64,000 nucleotides of DNA from Plumapathes pennacea. Its lineage: Eukaryota > Cnidaria > Anthozoa > Antipatharia > Myriopathidae. This document shows, one piece after another, positions 35,989 to 46,943 of the stretch (the stretch's first letter is position 1; each line of letters starts with the position of its first letter). The stretch covers positions 7,022,067 through 7,086,066 of the forward strand of contig OZ038469.1 of assembly GCA_964036295.1 (NCBI GenBank). The letters are read 5' to 3'. The translations under genes and the position numbers were made by a program. The notes beneath the pieces were generated by a model. That model saw nothing but the letters and a program-made list of their open reading frames with translations, ran no database searches and was not told the DNA's origin.

Positions 35989-36175
35989 ATCGCTTCTCGG
36001 CCTTATGGCTAAGATCAAGTGTAGTATCTGTTCTTATCAGCTTAATATCTGATACGCTGCTCATTGAGTGGCTCAAATATTAAACTGATTTTTGGAACTG
36101 GGCTGTGGAATAGAGGCTTGCCTCGTCCCAGCCACGGGTTGTCTCGGTATAGCACTACCTCCGAGTACGGCCCAC
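35989..36175 (+). ncRNA. RNU2: U2 snRNA, right unit 9
   Basis: Right array unit 9. Confidence 0.96.
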
Positions 36176-36368
36176 TCCCCTCCGGGGGAACCCAATAAAA
36201 GCAAAGAGAACATTGAGATAAAGGCCTGGGCCCCTAGTGCGTCGGTTCTGGCACACTTTAGCATGCAAGGCGGCATAGAATGGACGCTTGAAAGGGTGGA
36301 AGGGTCGTCCCATAAGGAAGGAAGCGGATGTGCGGTCGGCTCAGTTGTTTTGTGGACAAAACAACTTC

Positions 36369-36457
36369 ATACTTACCTGACGCGGGAGGTACTGTGATCA
36401 TGGAGGCAGTCCTCTCAGGGTGAGGCCCTTTCATTGCACTTGGACTGGGTTGACCCC

Positions 36458-36489
<32 letters not shown>

Positions 36490-36533
36490 TATAATTTCTG
36501 GTAGTGGGGACCTGCGTTCGCGCTCGTCCCCTT
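36369..36533 (+). ncRNA. RNU1: U1 snRNA, right unit 9
   Basis: Right array unit 9. Confidence 0.96.
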
Positions 36534-37054
36534 CCAAAAGAAGTAAAGAAGAAATTAAGAAAAAAAGACGGTGACTAGCATGTCGTGTTTGATTTTGTCT
36601 TGCAGCAGAAACGTTGAAGAAGAAGAAAGGCAAGTGGGGACTAAAAACAAACCATATGTTCATTCACGTGCTCATGTTCACTGTCAATCGTCTGGTACGT
36701 GTGACAATTTTTATTTCTCCCGTTCTGGCGCCTCTTGGTACTTTTTGAACGACTTGTTGGGCTCGAAGTTTAGGTGTTAATGGAACGTTTTATGTTCATT
36801 GTTGACAGTGGAACGTGCAAATTCGTCACAAGGACAAGCGCACGTCCGTGCGCGCGCGCGCGCGCGCGTGCGTGCGTGCAAGCGCTTGTCACTTATAATT
36901 GCAGAAAAGATCTCGATCTGTGTGATTTTTTGTTCTTTTGTTGTTTAAAAAAACAACCCTACACATCTTTTTTCGTACACTGCAAAATTTGAACTCTTCA
37001 GGCCGCAAACTGACGGAGTACCGGGCGGTTTTGTGTGAGAAAAATGAAAAAGGA

Positions 37055-37077
37055 AGCCTACGACACGGGGTATTCCC

Positions 37078-37112
<35 letters not shown>

Positions 37113-37173
37113 CCGGGCTTAACTTCGGTGATCGGACGAGAACCGGTGTTTTCCCGGTGGTATGGTCGTAGGC
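37055..37173 (-). rRNA. RN5S: 5S rRNA, right unit 9
   Basis: Right array unit 9. Confidence 0.96.
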
Positions 37174-37359
37174 GAGAGTATTGGCGTCAAATTTAGCATG
37201 TTATGGCGACTGTCGATTAACGAGAGGAGGCCTGGGACTAAGTGTCTTGCCTCCACATACATGGGGACTTGTGGTGGCCGCGAGGAACTGGGGGAAAACG
37301 AATACCACATGTAGGGAGATTTTGTGGCGGACGGCCACCCTAAGAAACTAGAAGTCGGT

Positions 37360-37546
37360 ATCGCTTCTCGGCCTTATGGCTAAGATCAAGTGTAGTATCT
37401 GTTCTTATCAGCTTAATATCTGATACGCTGCTCATTGAGTGGCTCAAATATTAAACTGATTTTTGGAACTGGGCTGTGGAATAGAGGCTTGCCTCGTCCC
37501 AGCCACGGGTTGTCTCGGTATAGCACTACCTCCGAGTACGGCCCAC
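37360..37546 (+). ncRNA. RNU2: U2 snRNA, right unit 10
   Basis: Right array unit 10. Confidence 0.96.
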
Positions 37547-37739
37547 TCCCCTCCGGGGGAACCCAATAAAAGCAAAGAGAACATTGAGATAAAGGCCTGG
37601 GCCCCTAGTGCGTCGGTTCTGGCACACTTTAGCATGCAAGGCGGCATAGAATGGACGCTTGAAAGGGTGGAAGGGTCGTCCCATAAGGAAGGAAGCGGAT
37701 GTGCGGTCGGCTCAGTTGTTTTGTGGACAAAACAACTTC

Positions 37740-37828
37740 ATACTTACCTGACGCGGGAGGTACTGTGATCATGGAGGCAGTCCTCTCAGGGTGAGGCCCT
37801 TTCATTGCACTTGGACTGGGTTGACCCC

Positions 37829-37860
<32 letters not shown>

Positions 37861-37904
37861 TATAATTTCTGGTAGTGGGGACCTGCGTTCGCGCTCGTCC
37901 CCTT
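37740..37904 (+). ncRNA. RNU1: U1 snRNA, right unit 10
   Basis: Right array unit 10. Confidence 0.96.
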
Positions 37905-38425
37905 CCAAAAGAAGTAAAGAAGAAATTAAGAAAAAAAGACGGTGACTAGCATGTCGTGTTTGATTTTGTCTTGCAGCAGAAACGTTGAAGAAGAAGAAAG
38001 GCAAGTGGGGACTAAAAACAAACCATATGTTCATTCACGTGCTCATGTTCACTGTCAATCGTCTGGTACGTGTGACAATTTTTATTTCTCCCGTTCTGGC
38101 GCCTCTTGGTACTTTTTGAACGACTTGTTGGGCTCGAAGTTTAGGTGTTAATGGAACGTTTTATGTTCATTGTTGACAGTGGAACGTGCAAATTCGTCAC
38201 AAGGACAAGCGCACGTCCGTGCGCGCGCGCGCGCGCGCGTGCGTGCGTGCAAGCGCTTGTCACTTATAATTGCAGAAAAGATCTCGATCTGTGTGATTTT
38301 TTGTTCTTTTGTTGTTTAAAAAAACAACCCTACACATCTTTTTTCGTACACTGCAAAATTTGAACTCTTCAGGCCGCAAACTGACGGAGTACCGGGCGGT
38401 TTTGTGTGAGAAAAATGAAAAAGGA

Positions 38426-38448
38426 AGCCTACGACACGGGGTATTCCC

Positions 38449-38483
<35 letters not shown>

Positions 38484-38544
38484 CCGGGCTTAACTTCGGT
38501 GATCGGACGAGAACCGGTGTTTTCCCGGTGGTATGGTCGTAGGC
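38426..38544 (-). rRNA. RN5S: 5S rRNA, right unit 10
   Basis: Right array unit 10. Confidence 0.96.
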
Positions 38545-38730
38545 GAGAGTATTGGCGTCAAATTTAGCATGTTATGGCGACTGTCGATTAACGAGAGGAG
38601 GCCTGGGACTAAGTGTCTTGCCTCCACATACATGGGGACTTGTGGTGGCCGCGAGGAACTGGGGGAAAACGAATACCACATGTAGGGAGATTTTGTGGCG
38701 GACGGCCACCCTAAGAAACTAGAAGTCGGT

Positions 38731-38917
38731 ATCGCTTCTCGGCCTTATGGCTAAGATCAAGTGTAGTATCTGTTCTTATCAGCTTAATATCTGATACGCT
38801 GCTCATTGAGTGGCTCAAATATTAAACTGATTTTTGGAACTGGGCTGTGGAATAGAGGCTTGCCTCGTCCCAGCCACGGGTTGTCTCGGTATAGCACTAC
38901 CTCCGAGTACGGCCCAC
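38731..38917 (+). ncRNA. RNU2: U2 snRNA, right unit 11
   Basis: Right array unit 11, the 1,365-bp unit. Confidence 0.96.
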
Positions 38918-39110
38918 TCCCCTCCGGGGGAACCCAATAAAAGCAAAGAGAACATTGAGATAAAGGCCTGGGCCCCTAGTGCGTCGGTTCTGGCACACTT
39001 TAGCATGCAAGGCGGCATAGAATGGACGCTTGAAAGGGTGGAAGGGTCGTCCCATAAGGAAGGAAGCGGATGTGCGGTCGGCTCAGTTGTTTTGTGGACA
39101 AAACAACTTC

Positions 39111-39199
39111 ATACTTACCTGACGCGGGAGGTACTGTGATCATGGAGGCAGTCCTCTCAGGGTGAGGCCCTTTCATTGCACTTGGACTGGGTTGACCCC

Positions 39200-39231
<32 letters not shown>

Positions 39232-39275
39232 TATAATTTCTGGTAGTGGGGACCTGCGTTCGCGCTCGTCCCCTT
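39111..39275 (+). ncRNA. RNU1: U1 snRNA, right unit 11
   Basis: Right array unit 11. Confidence 0.96.
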
Positions 39276-39790
39276 CCAAAAGAAGTAAAGAAGAAATTAA
39301 GAAAAAAAGACGGTGACTAGCATGTCGTGTTTGATTTTGTCTTGCAGCAGAAACGTTGAAGAAGAAGAAAGGCAAGTGGGGACTAAAAACAAACCATATG
39401 TTCATTCACGTGCTCATGTTCACTGTCAATCGTCTGGTACGTGTGACAATTTTTATTTCTCCCGTTCTGGCGCCTCTTGGTACTTTTTGAACGACTTGTT
39501 GGGCTCGAAGTTTAGGTGTTAATGGAACGTTTTATGTTCATTGTTGACAGTGGAACGTGCAAATTCGTCACAAGGACAAGCGCACGTCCGTGCGCGCGCG
39601 CGCGTGCGTGCGTGCAAGCGCTTGTCACTTATAATTGCAGAAAAGATCTCGATCTGTGTGATTTTTTGTTCTTTTGTTGTTTAAAAAAACAACCCTACAC
39701 ATCTTTTTTCGTACACTGCAAAATTTGAACTCTTCAGGCCGCAAACTGACGGAGTACCGGGCGGTTTTGTGTGAGAAAAATGAAAAAGGA

Positions 39791-39813
39791 AGCCTACGAC
39801 ACGGGGTATTCCC

Positions 39814-39848
<35 letters not shown>

Positions 39849-39909
39849 CCGGGCTTAACTTCGGTGATCGGACGAGAACCGGTGTTTTCCCGGTGGTATG
39901 GTCGTAGGC
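39791..39909 (-). rRNA. RN5S: 5S rRNA, right unit 11
   Basis: Right array unit 11; shifted 6 nt by the short CG tract. Confidence 0.96.
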
Positions 39910-40095
39910 GAGAGTATTGGCGTCAAATTTAGCATGTTATGGCGACTGTCGATTAACGAGAGGAGGCCTGGGACTAAGTGTCTTGCCTCCACATACATGG
40001 GGACTTGTGGTGGCCGCGAGGAACTGGGGGAAAACGAATACCACATGTAGGGAGATTTTGTGGCGGACGGCCACCCTAAGAAACTAGAAGTCGGT

Positions 40096-40282
40096 ATCGC
40101 TTCTCGGCCTTATGGCTAAGATCAAGTGTAGTATCTGTTCTTATCAGCTTAATATCTGATACGCTGCTCATTGAGTGGCTCAAATATTAAACTGATTTTT
40201 GGAACTGGGCTGTGGAATAGAGGCTTGCCTCGTCCCAGCCACGGGTTGTCTCGGTATAGCACTACCTCCGAGTACGGCCCAC
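40096..40282 (+). ncRNA. RNU2: U2 snRNA, right unit 12
   Basis: Right array unit 12. Confidence 0.96.
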
Positions 40283-40475
40283 TCCCCTCCGGGGGAACCC
40301 AATAAAAGCAAAGAGAACATTGAGATAAAGGCCTGGGCCCCTAGTGCGTCGGTTCTGGCACACTTTAGCATGCAAGGCGGCATAGAATGGACGCTTGAAA
40401 GGGTGGAAGGGTCGTCCCATAAGGAAGGAAGCGGATGTGCGGTCGGCTCAGTTGTTTTGTGGACAAAACAACTTC

Positions 40476-40564
40476 ATACTTACCTGACGCGGGAGGTACT
40501 GTGATCATGGAGGCAGTCCTCTCAGGGTGAGGCCCTTTCATTGCACTTGGACTGGGTTGACCCC

Positions 40565-40596
<32 letters not shown>

Positions 40597-40640
40597 TATA
40601 ATTTCTGGTAGTGGGGACCTGCGTTCGCGCTCGTCCCCTT
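40476..40640 (+). ncRNA. RNU1: U1 snRNA, right unit 12
   Basis: Right array unit 12; the spacer downstream has a private A-to-T change at 40937. Confidence 0.96.
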
Positions 40641-41161
40641 CCAAAAGAAGTAAAGAAGAAATTAAGAAAAAAAGACGGTGACTAGCATGTCGTGTTTGAT
40701 TTTGTCTTGCAGCAGAAACGTTGAAGAAGAAGAAAGGCAAGTGGGGACTAAAAACAAACCATATGTTCATTCACGTGCTCATGTTCACTGTCAATCGTCT
40801 GGTACGTGTGACAATTTTTATTTCTCCCGTTCTGGCGCCTCTTGGTACTTTTTGAACGACTTGTTGGGCTCGAAGTTTAGGTGTTAATGGAACGTTTTAT
40901 GTTCATTGTTGACAGTGGAACGTGCAAATTCGTCACTAGGACAAGCGCACGTCCGTGCGCGCGCGCGCGCGCGCGTGCGTGCGTGCAAGCGCTTGTCACT
41001 TATAATTGCAGAAAAGATCTCGATCTGTGTGATTTTTTGTTCTTTTGTTGTTTAAAAAAACAACCCTACACATCTTTTTTCGTACACTGCAAAATTTGAA
41101 CTCTTCAGGCCGCAAACTGACGGAGTACCGGGCGGTTTTGTGTGAGAAAAATGAAAAAGGA

Positions 41162-41184
41162 AGCCTACGACACGGGGTATTCCC

Positions 41185-41219
<35 letters not shown>

Positions 41220-41280
41220 CCGGGCTTAACTTCGGTGATCGGACGAGAACCGGTGTTTTCCCGGTGGTATGGTCGTAGGC
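41162..41280 (-). rRNA. RN5S: 5S rRNA, right unit 12
   Basis: Right array unit 12. Confidence 0.96.
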
Positions 41281-41466
41281 GAGAGTATTGGCGTCAAATT
41301 TAGCATGTTATGGCGACTGTCGATTAACGAGAGGAGGCCTGGGACTAAGTGTCTTGCCTCCACATACATGGGGACTTGTGGTGGCCGCGAGGAACTGGGG
41401 GAAAACGAATACCACATGTAGGGAGATTTTGTGGCGGACGGCCACCCTAAGAAACTAGAAGTCGGT

Positions 41467-41653
41467 ATCGCTTCTCGGCCTTATGGCTAAGATCAAGTGT
41501 AGTATCTGTTCTTATCAGCTTAATATCTGATACGCTGCTCATTGAGTGGCTCAAATATTAAACTGATTTTTGGAACTGGGCTGTGGAATAGAGGCTTGCC
41601 TCGTCCCAGCCACGGGTTGTCTCGGTATAGCACTACCTCCGAGTACGGCCCAC
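41467..41653 (+). ncRNA. RNU2: U2 snRNA, right unit 13
   Basis: Right array unit 13. Confidence 0.96.
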
Positions 41654-41846
41654 TCCCCTCCGGGGGAACCCAATAAAAGCAAAGAGAACATTGAGATAAA
41701 GGCCTGGGCCCCTAGTGCGTCGGTTCTGGCACACTTTAGCATGCAAGGCGGCATAGAATGGACGCTTGAAAGGGTGGAAGGGTCGTCCCATAAGGAAGGA
41801 AGCGGATGTGCGGTCGGCTCAGTTGTTTTGTGGACAAAACAACTTC

Positions 41847-41935
41847 ATACTTACCTGACGCGGGAGGTACTGTGATCATGGAGGCAGTCCTCTCAGGGTG
41901 AGGCCCTTTCATTGCACTTGGACTGGGTTGACCCC

Positions 41936-41967
<32 letters not shown>

Positions 41968-42011
41968 TATAATTTCTGGTAGTGGGGACCTGCGTTCGCG
42001 CTCGTCCCCTT
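41847..42011 (+). ncRNA. RNU1: U1 snRNA, right unit 13
   Basis: Right array unit 13. Confidence 0.96.
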
Positions 42012-42532
42012 CCAAAAGAAGTAAAGAAGAAATTAAGAAAAAAAGACGGTGACTAGCATGTCGTGTTTGATTTTGTCTTGCAGCAGAAACGTTGAAGAAG
42101 AAGAAAGGCAAGTGGGGACTAAAAACAAACCATATGTTCATTCACGTGCTCATGTTCACTGTCAATCGTCTGGTACGTGTGACAATTTTTATTTCTCCCG
42201 TTCTGGCGCCTCTTGGTACTTTTTGAACGACTTGTTGGGCTCGAAGTTTAGGTGTTAATGGAACGTTTTATGTTCATTGTTGACAGTGGAACGTGCAAAT
42301 TCGTCACAAGGACAAGCGCACGTCCGTGCGCGCGCGCGCGCGCGCGTGCGTGCGTGCAAGCGCTTGTCACTTATAATTGCAGAAAAGATCTCGATCTGTG
42401 TGATTTTTTGTTCTTTTGTTGTTTAAAAAAACAACCCTACACATCTTTTTTCGTACACTGCAAAATTTGAACTCTTCAGGCCGCAAACTGACGGAGTACC
42501 GGGCGGTTTTGTGTGAGAAAAATGAAAAAGGA

Positions 42533-42555
42533 AGCCTACGACACGGGGTATTCCC

Positions 42556-42590
<35 letters not shown>

Positions 42591-42651
42591 CCGGGCTTAA
42601 CTTCGGTGATCGGACGAGAACCGGTGTTTTCCCGGTGGTATGGTCGTAGGC
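42533..42651 (-). rRNA. RN5S: 5S rRNA, right unit 13
   Basis: Right array unit 13. Confidence 0.96.
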
Positions 42652-42837
42652 GAGAGTATTGGCGTCAAATTTAGCATGTTATGGCGACTGTCGATTAACG
42701 AGAGGAGGCCTGGGACTAAGTGTCTTGCCTCCACATACATGGGGACTTGTGGTGGCCGCGAGGAACTGGGGGAAAACGAATACCACATGTAGGGAGATTT
42801 TGTGGCGGACGGCCACCCTAAGAAACTAGAAGTCGGT

Positions 42838-43024
42838 ATCGCTTCTCGGCCTTATGGCTAAGATCAAGTGTAGTATCTGTTCTTATCAGCTTAATATCTG
42901 ATACGCTGCTCATTGAGTGGCTCAAATATTAAACTGATTTTTGGAACTGGGCTGTGGAATAGAGGCTTGCCTCGTCCCAGCCACGGGTTGTCTCGGTATA
43001 GCACTACCTCCGAGTACGGCCCAC
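42838..43024 (+). ncRNA. RNU2: U2 snRNA, right unit 14
   Basis: Right array unit 14. Confidence 0.96.
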
Positions 43025-43217
43025 TCCCCTCCGGGGGAACCCAATAAAAGCAAAGAGAACATTGAGATAAAGGCCTGGGCCCCTAGTGCGTCGGTTCTGG
43101 CACACTTTAGCATGCAAGGCGGCATAGAATGGACGCTTGAAAGGGTGGAAGGGTCGTCCCATAAGGAAGGAAGCGGATGTGCGGTCGGCTCAGTTGTTTT
43201 GTGGACAAAACAACTTC

Positions 43218-43306
43218 ATACTTACCTGACGCGGGAGGTACTGTGATCATGGAGGCAGTCCTCTCAGGGTGAGGCCCTTTCATTGCACTTGGACTGGGTT
43301 GACCCC

Positions 43307-43338
<32 letters not shown>

Positions 43339-43382
43339 TATAATTTCTGGTAGTGGGGACCTGCGTTCGCGCTCGTCCCCTT
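43218..43382 (+). ncRNA. RNU1: U1 snRNA, right unit 14
   Basis: Right array unit 14. Confidence 0.96.
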
Positions 43383-43903
43383 CCAAAAGAAGTAAAGAAG
43401 AAATTAAGAAAAAAAGACGGTGACTAGCATGTCGTGTTTGATTTTGTCTTGCAGCAGAAACGTTGAAGAAGAAGAAAGGCAAGTGGGGACTAAAAACAAA
43501 CCATATGTTCATTCACGTGCTCATGTTCACTGTCAATCGTCTGGTACGTGTGACAATTTTTATTTCTCCCGTTCTGGCGCCTCTTGGTACTTTTTGAACG
43601 ACTTGTTGGGCTCGAAGTTTAGGTGTTAATGGAACGTTTTATGTTCATTGTTGACAGTGGAACGTGCAAATTCGTCACAAGGACAAGCGCACGTCCGTGC
43701 GCGCGCGCGCGCGCGCGTGCGTGCGTGCAAGCGCTTGTCACTTATAATTGCAGAAAAGATCTCGATCTGTGTGATTTTTTGTTCTTTTGTTGTTTAAAAA
43801 AACAACCCTACACATCTTTTTTCGTACACTGCAAAATTTGAACTCTTCAGGCCGCAAACTGACGGAGTACCGGGCGGTTTTGTGTGAGAAAAATGAAAAA
43901 GGA

Positions 43904-43926
43904 AGCCTACGACACGGGGTATTCCC

Positions 43927-43961
<35 letters not shown>

Positions 43962-44022
43962 CCGGGCTTAACTTCGGTGATCGGACGAGAACCGGTGTTT
44001 TCCCGGTGGTATGGTCGTAGGC
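43904..44022 (-). rRNA. RN5S: 5S rRNA, right unit 14
   Basis: Right array unit 14. Confidence 0.96.
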
Positions 44023-44208
44023 GAGAGTATTGGCGTCAAATTTAGCATGTTATGGCGACTGTCGATTAACGAGAGGAGGCCTGGGACTAAGTGTCTTGCC
44101 TCCACATACATGGGGACTTGTGGTGGCCGCGAGGAACTGGGGGAAAACGAATACCACATGTAGGGAGATTTTGTGGCGGACGGCCACCCTAAGAAACTAG
44201 AAGTCGGT

Positions 44209-44395
44209 ATCGCTTCTCGGCCTTATGGCTAAGATCAAGTGTAGTATCTGTTCTTATCAGCTTAATATCTGATACGCTGCTCATTGAGTGGCTCAAATAT
44301 TAAACTGATTTTTGGAACTGGGCTGTGGAATAGAGGCTTGCCTCGTCCCAGCCACGGGTTGTCTCGGTATAGCACTACCTCCGAGTACGGCCCAC
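44209..44395 (+). ncRNA. RNU2: U2 snRNA, right unit 15
   Basis: Right array unit 15. Confidence 0.96.
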
Positions 44396-44588
44396 TCCCC
44401 TCCGGGGGAACCCAATAAAAGCAAAGAGAACATTGAGATAAAGGCCTGGGCCCCTAGTGCGTCGGTTCTGGCACACTTTAGCATGCAAGGCGGCATAGAA
44501 TGGACGCTTGAAAGGGTGGAAGGGTCGTCCCATAAGGAAGGAAGCGGATGTGCGGTCGGCTCAGTTGTTTTGTGGACAAAACAACTTC

Positions 44589-44677
44589 ATACTTACCTGA
44601 CGCGGGAGGTACTGTGATCATGGAGGCAGTCCTCTCAGGGTGAGGCCCTTTCATTGCACTTGGACTGGGTTGACCCC

Positions 44678-44709
<32 letters not shown>

Positions 44710-44753
44710 TATAATTTCTGGTAGTGGGGACCTGCGTTCGCGCTCGTCCCCTT
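44589..44753 (+). ncRNA. RNU1: U1 snRNA, right unit 15
   Basis: Right array unit 15. Confidence 0.96.
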
Positions 44754-45274
44754 CCAAAAGAAGTAAAGAAGAAATTAAGAAAAAAAGACGGTGACTAGCA
44801 TGTCGTGTTTGATTTTGTCTTGCAGCAGAAACGTTGAAGAAGAAGAAAGGCAAGTGGGGACTAAAAACAAACCATATGTTCATTCACGTGCTCATGTTCA
44901 CTGTCAATCGTCTGGTACGTGTGACAATTTTTATTTCTCCCGTTCTGGCGCCTCTTGGTACTTTTTGAACGACTTGTTGGGCTCGAAGTTTAGGTGTTAA
45001 TGGAACGTTTTATGTTCATTGTTGACAGTGGAACGTGCAAATTCGTCACAAGGACAAGCGCACGTCCGTGCGCGCGCGCGCGCGCGCGTGCGTGCGTGCA
45101 AGCGCTTGTCACTTATAATTGCAGAAAAGATCTCGATCTGTGTGATTTTTTGTTCTTTTGTTGTTTAAAAAAACAACCCTACACATCTTTTTTCGTACAC
45201 TGCAAAATTTGAACTCTTCAGGCCGCAAACTGACGGAGTACCGGGCGGTTTTGTGTGAGAAAAATGAAAAAGGA

Positions 45275-45297
45275 AGCCTACGACACGGGGTATTCCC

Positions 45298-45332
<35 letters not shown>

Positions 45333-45393
45333 CCGGGCTTAACTTCGGTGATCGGACGAGAACCGGTGTTTTCCCGGTGGTATGGTCGTAGGC
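45275..45393 (-). rRNA. RN5S: 5S rRNA, right unit 15
   Basis: Right array unit 15, the last 5S before the first retrotransposon. Confidence 0.96.
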
Positions 45394-45579
45394 GAGAGTA
45401 TTGGCGTCAAATTTAGCATGTTATGGCGACTGTCGATTAACGAGAGGAGGCCTGGGACTAAGTGTCTTGCCTCCACATACATGGGGACTTGTGGTGGCCG
45501 CGAGGAACTGGGGGAAAACGAATACCACATGTAGGGAGATTTTGTGGCGGACGGCCACCCTAAGAAACTAGAAGTCGGT

Positions 45580-45610
45580 ATCGCTTCTCGGCCTTATGGC
45601 TAAGATCAAG
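45580..45610 (+). pseudogene. RNU2: U2 snRNA 5' stub, interrupted by element copy 1
   Basis: The first 31 nt of U2, ending GATCAAG, then element sequence (TTTTCTTAG). The rest of the gene resumes at 51357. Promoter sequences upstream are intact, so transcription could run into the element. Confidence 0.95.
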
Positions 45611-45747
45611 TTTTCTTAGTTTGTCGTAAGTTTCGAGATAGCTCCTTGGTTTCTGATCGCCCGTTCGTTCCTTTTAGTGTCTTGGATATATAGCCGTTTT
45701 AGCTCCAAGATACAATTTTAGTTTTTATTTTTCGCGTCTCCAACTCA

Positions 45748-46671
45748 ATGTCTGGCGGATTCACGCCACGCCGGACCGTACGGCTCTTCCCTGACGGCGA
45801 GGATGTCGACGTTTTGGAAATCGCCCATGCTCTGACAGAGCAGAAGGAGAGCATTCAAGGCATCCAGCCCCGCTTTGGAGGGAAATGCTATGACGTGACC
45901 TTCAAAGATAACATAAGCGCCGAAACAGCGGCTTCAACTGGCCTAGACATCGCTGGCCGCCATTTTGACCTCAAGGTAGTAGGCCGAAAGAACCTTGACG
46001 TGTCAGTGTTTGTCTCGTGCGAGTTCCCCGACGCATACCTGATCGAAGCCCTGAAGCAATACGGGGAGTTCAACCTCAACATACGACATCTGTATCTGAA
46101 GGAACCTGGGTTTACCCATATAGAAAACGGTATAAGGGTCATCACCTTTACCAAGATGACGAAATCTCTCCCGCCCATGCTAGTCTATCGCAACACGCCA
46201 CTGAGCTTTAGATACACTGGCCAACCCAAGGTGTGTTTCAAGTGTGGCTCGGCTGAACATTTAATCAGGGAATGCCCGAAGAAAAACAAGCGCCAAGTCC
46301 CGGTGGAAACCGCCGACGAAGCAGTTCCTGCGTCTGAGGAGGAAACCGGGAACGTTACACAGCGCGAGGAAACCGCGGACAACTCGTCCTCACACGAAAT
46401 GGATGAGGACGAGCGGAAAGGAACCAAACGAGCGCGCTCGTCTGACAACGAACCAGCAGCGAAGCACAGCACCCCAGCGGCCACTTCACAAGACACTCCA
46501 GAACTTTTCACTCCTGCACCTTCGGAAACTCCAACAACATCTAACACAGCATCTAACACGGCATCTAACACAGAATCTACCAGCTCACAACCCACAACTG
46601 AACCTCCCTTTCAACCCGTCACCTCTGGGCCCACCTACAAGAAATTCATCGAGGCGCTCAAGAACCGGTGA
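45748..46671 (+). CDS. ORF1 gag-like nucleic-acid-binding protein, truncated (copy 1)
   Basis: A 307-aa product that should package element RNA into a ribonucleoprotein for retrotransposition. Residues 1 to about 155 resemble the N-terminal region of Tx1-type ORF1 proteins. A CCHC zinc knuckle follows (C163, C166, H171, C176; CX2CX4HX4C), then an acidic, Ser/Thr-rich, probably disordered segment with a basic KGTKRARSS patch and a short SNTA repeat. The frame stops at TGA 46669-46671. In copy 2 the same site reads GGA and the frame continues for 89 residues; the two copies differ at two adjacent bases (46668-46669, GT against TG). The downstream frame to 46938 is still open here, so the stop is the only ORF1 lesion. 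Start chosen at the first ATG after the 5' UTR. Confidence 0.9.
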   Translation: MSGGFTPRRTVRLFPDGEDVDVLEIAHALTEQKESIQGIQPRFGGKCYDVTFKDNISAETAASTGLDIAGRHFDLKVVGRKNLDVSVFVSCEFPDAYLIEALKQYGEFNLNIRHLYLKEPGFTHIENGIRVITFTKMTKSLPPMLVYRNTPLSFRYTGQPKVCFKCGSAEHLIRECPKKNKRQVPVETADEAVPASEEETGNVTQREETADNSSSHEMDEDERKGTKRARSSDNEPAAKHSTPAATSQDTPELFTPAPSETPTTSNTASNTASNTESTSSQPTTEPPFQPVTSGPTYKKFIEALKNR

Positions 46672-46938
46672 AAAAACCGTTCTCAGCTCGTCAAGGTGAT
46701 CGACGGGGGCGTTTTTTACCGGGCTCAAGGACTTTGGCTCCAGTACCAATATGGGGACTTCGCCGACAGCTCCCGGGCCGCTCAACAAGGCTACTCAGAC
46801 AGATGTTTGGAGGAGTGGCGGCGCGTACACGGGCAACTTCGCCAGGACGCCTTCGCCGAGATGTTGACACTGTACCAAGAGCTAAGAGACAAATTTGTTT
46901 TATTCCCGTCGAAACCCTCTAAAGTTTCCCAATCTTAA
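46672..46938 (+). pseudogene. ORF1 C-terminal segment, untranslated after stop (copy 1)
   Basis: In frame with the 307-aa ORF1 and matching the last 88 residues of the intact copy 2 protein, but separated from the rest by the TGA. The segment is charged and aromatic and looks helical. Readthrough would restore it. Confidence 0.85.
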
Positions 46939-46943
46939 TCATC

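Larger units (their letters stand above)
24873..45610. repeat. Right U1/U2/5S tandem array, 15 complete units
   Basis: The same unit as the left array but inverted: U2 and U1 on plus, 5S on minus, period 1,371 bp. One unit (38731-40095) is 1,365 bp because its CG tract has 13 instead of 19 bases. Single-base variants seen by eye: 26089 (5S), 26465 (U2) and 40937 (spacer, A to T). The array ends 31 nt inside a sixteenth U2 gene, where a retrotransposon is inserted. Confidence 0.97.

Noticed and set aside
1-45610. CRISPR-like array
   Set aside because: The repeats are 1.37 kb, contiguous and contain eukaryotic RNA genes; there are no short repeats with unique spacers.
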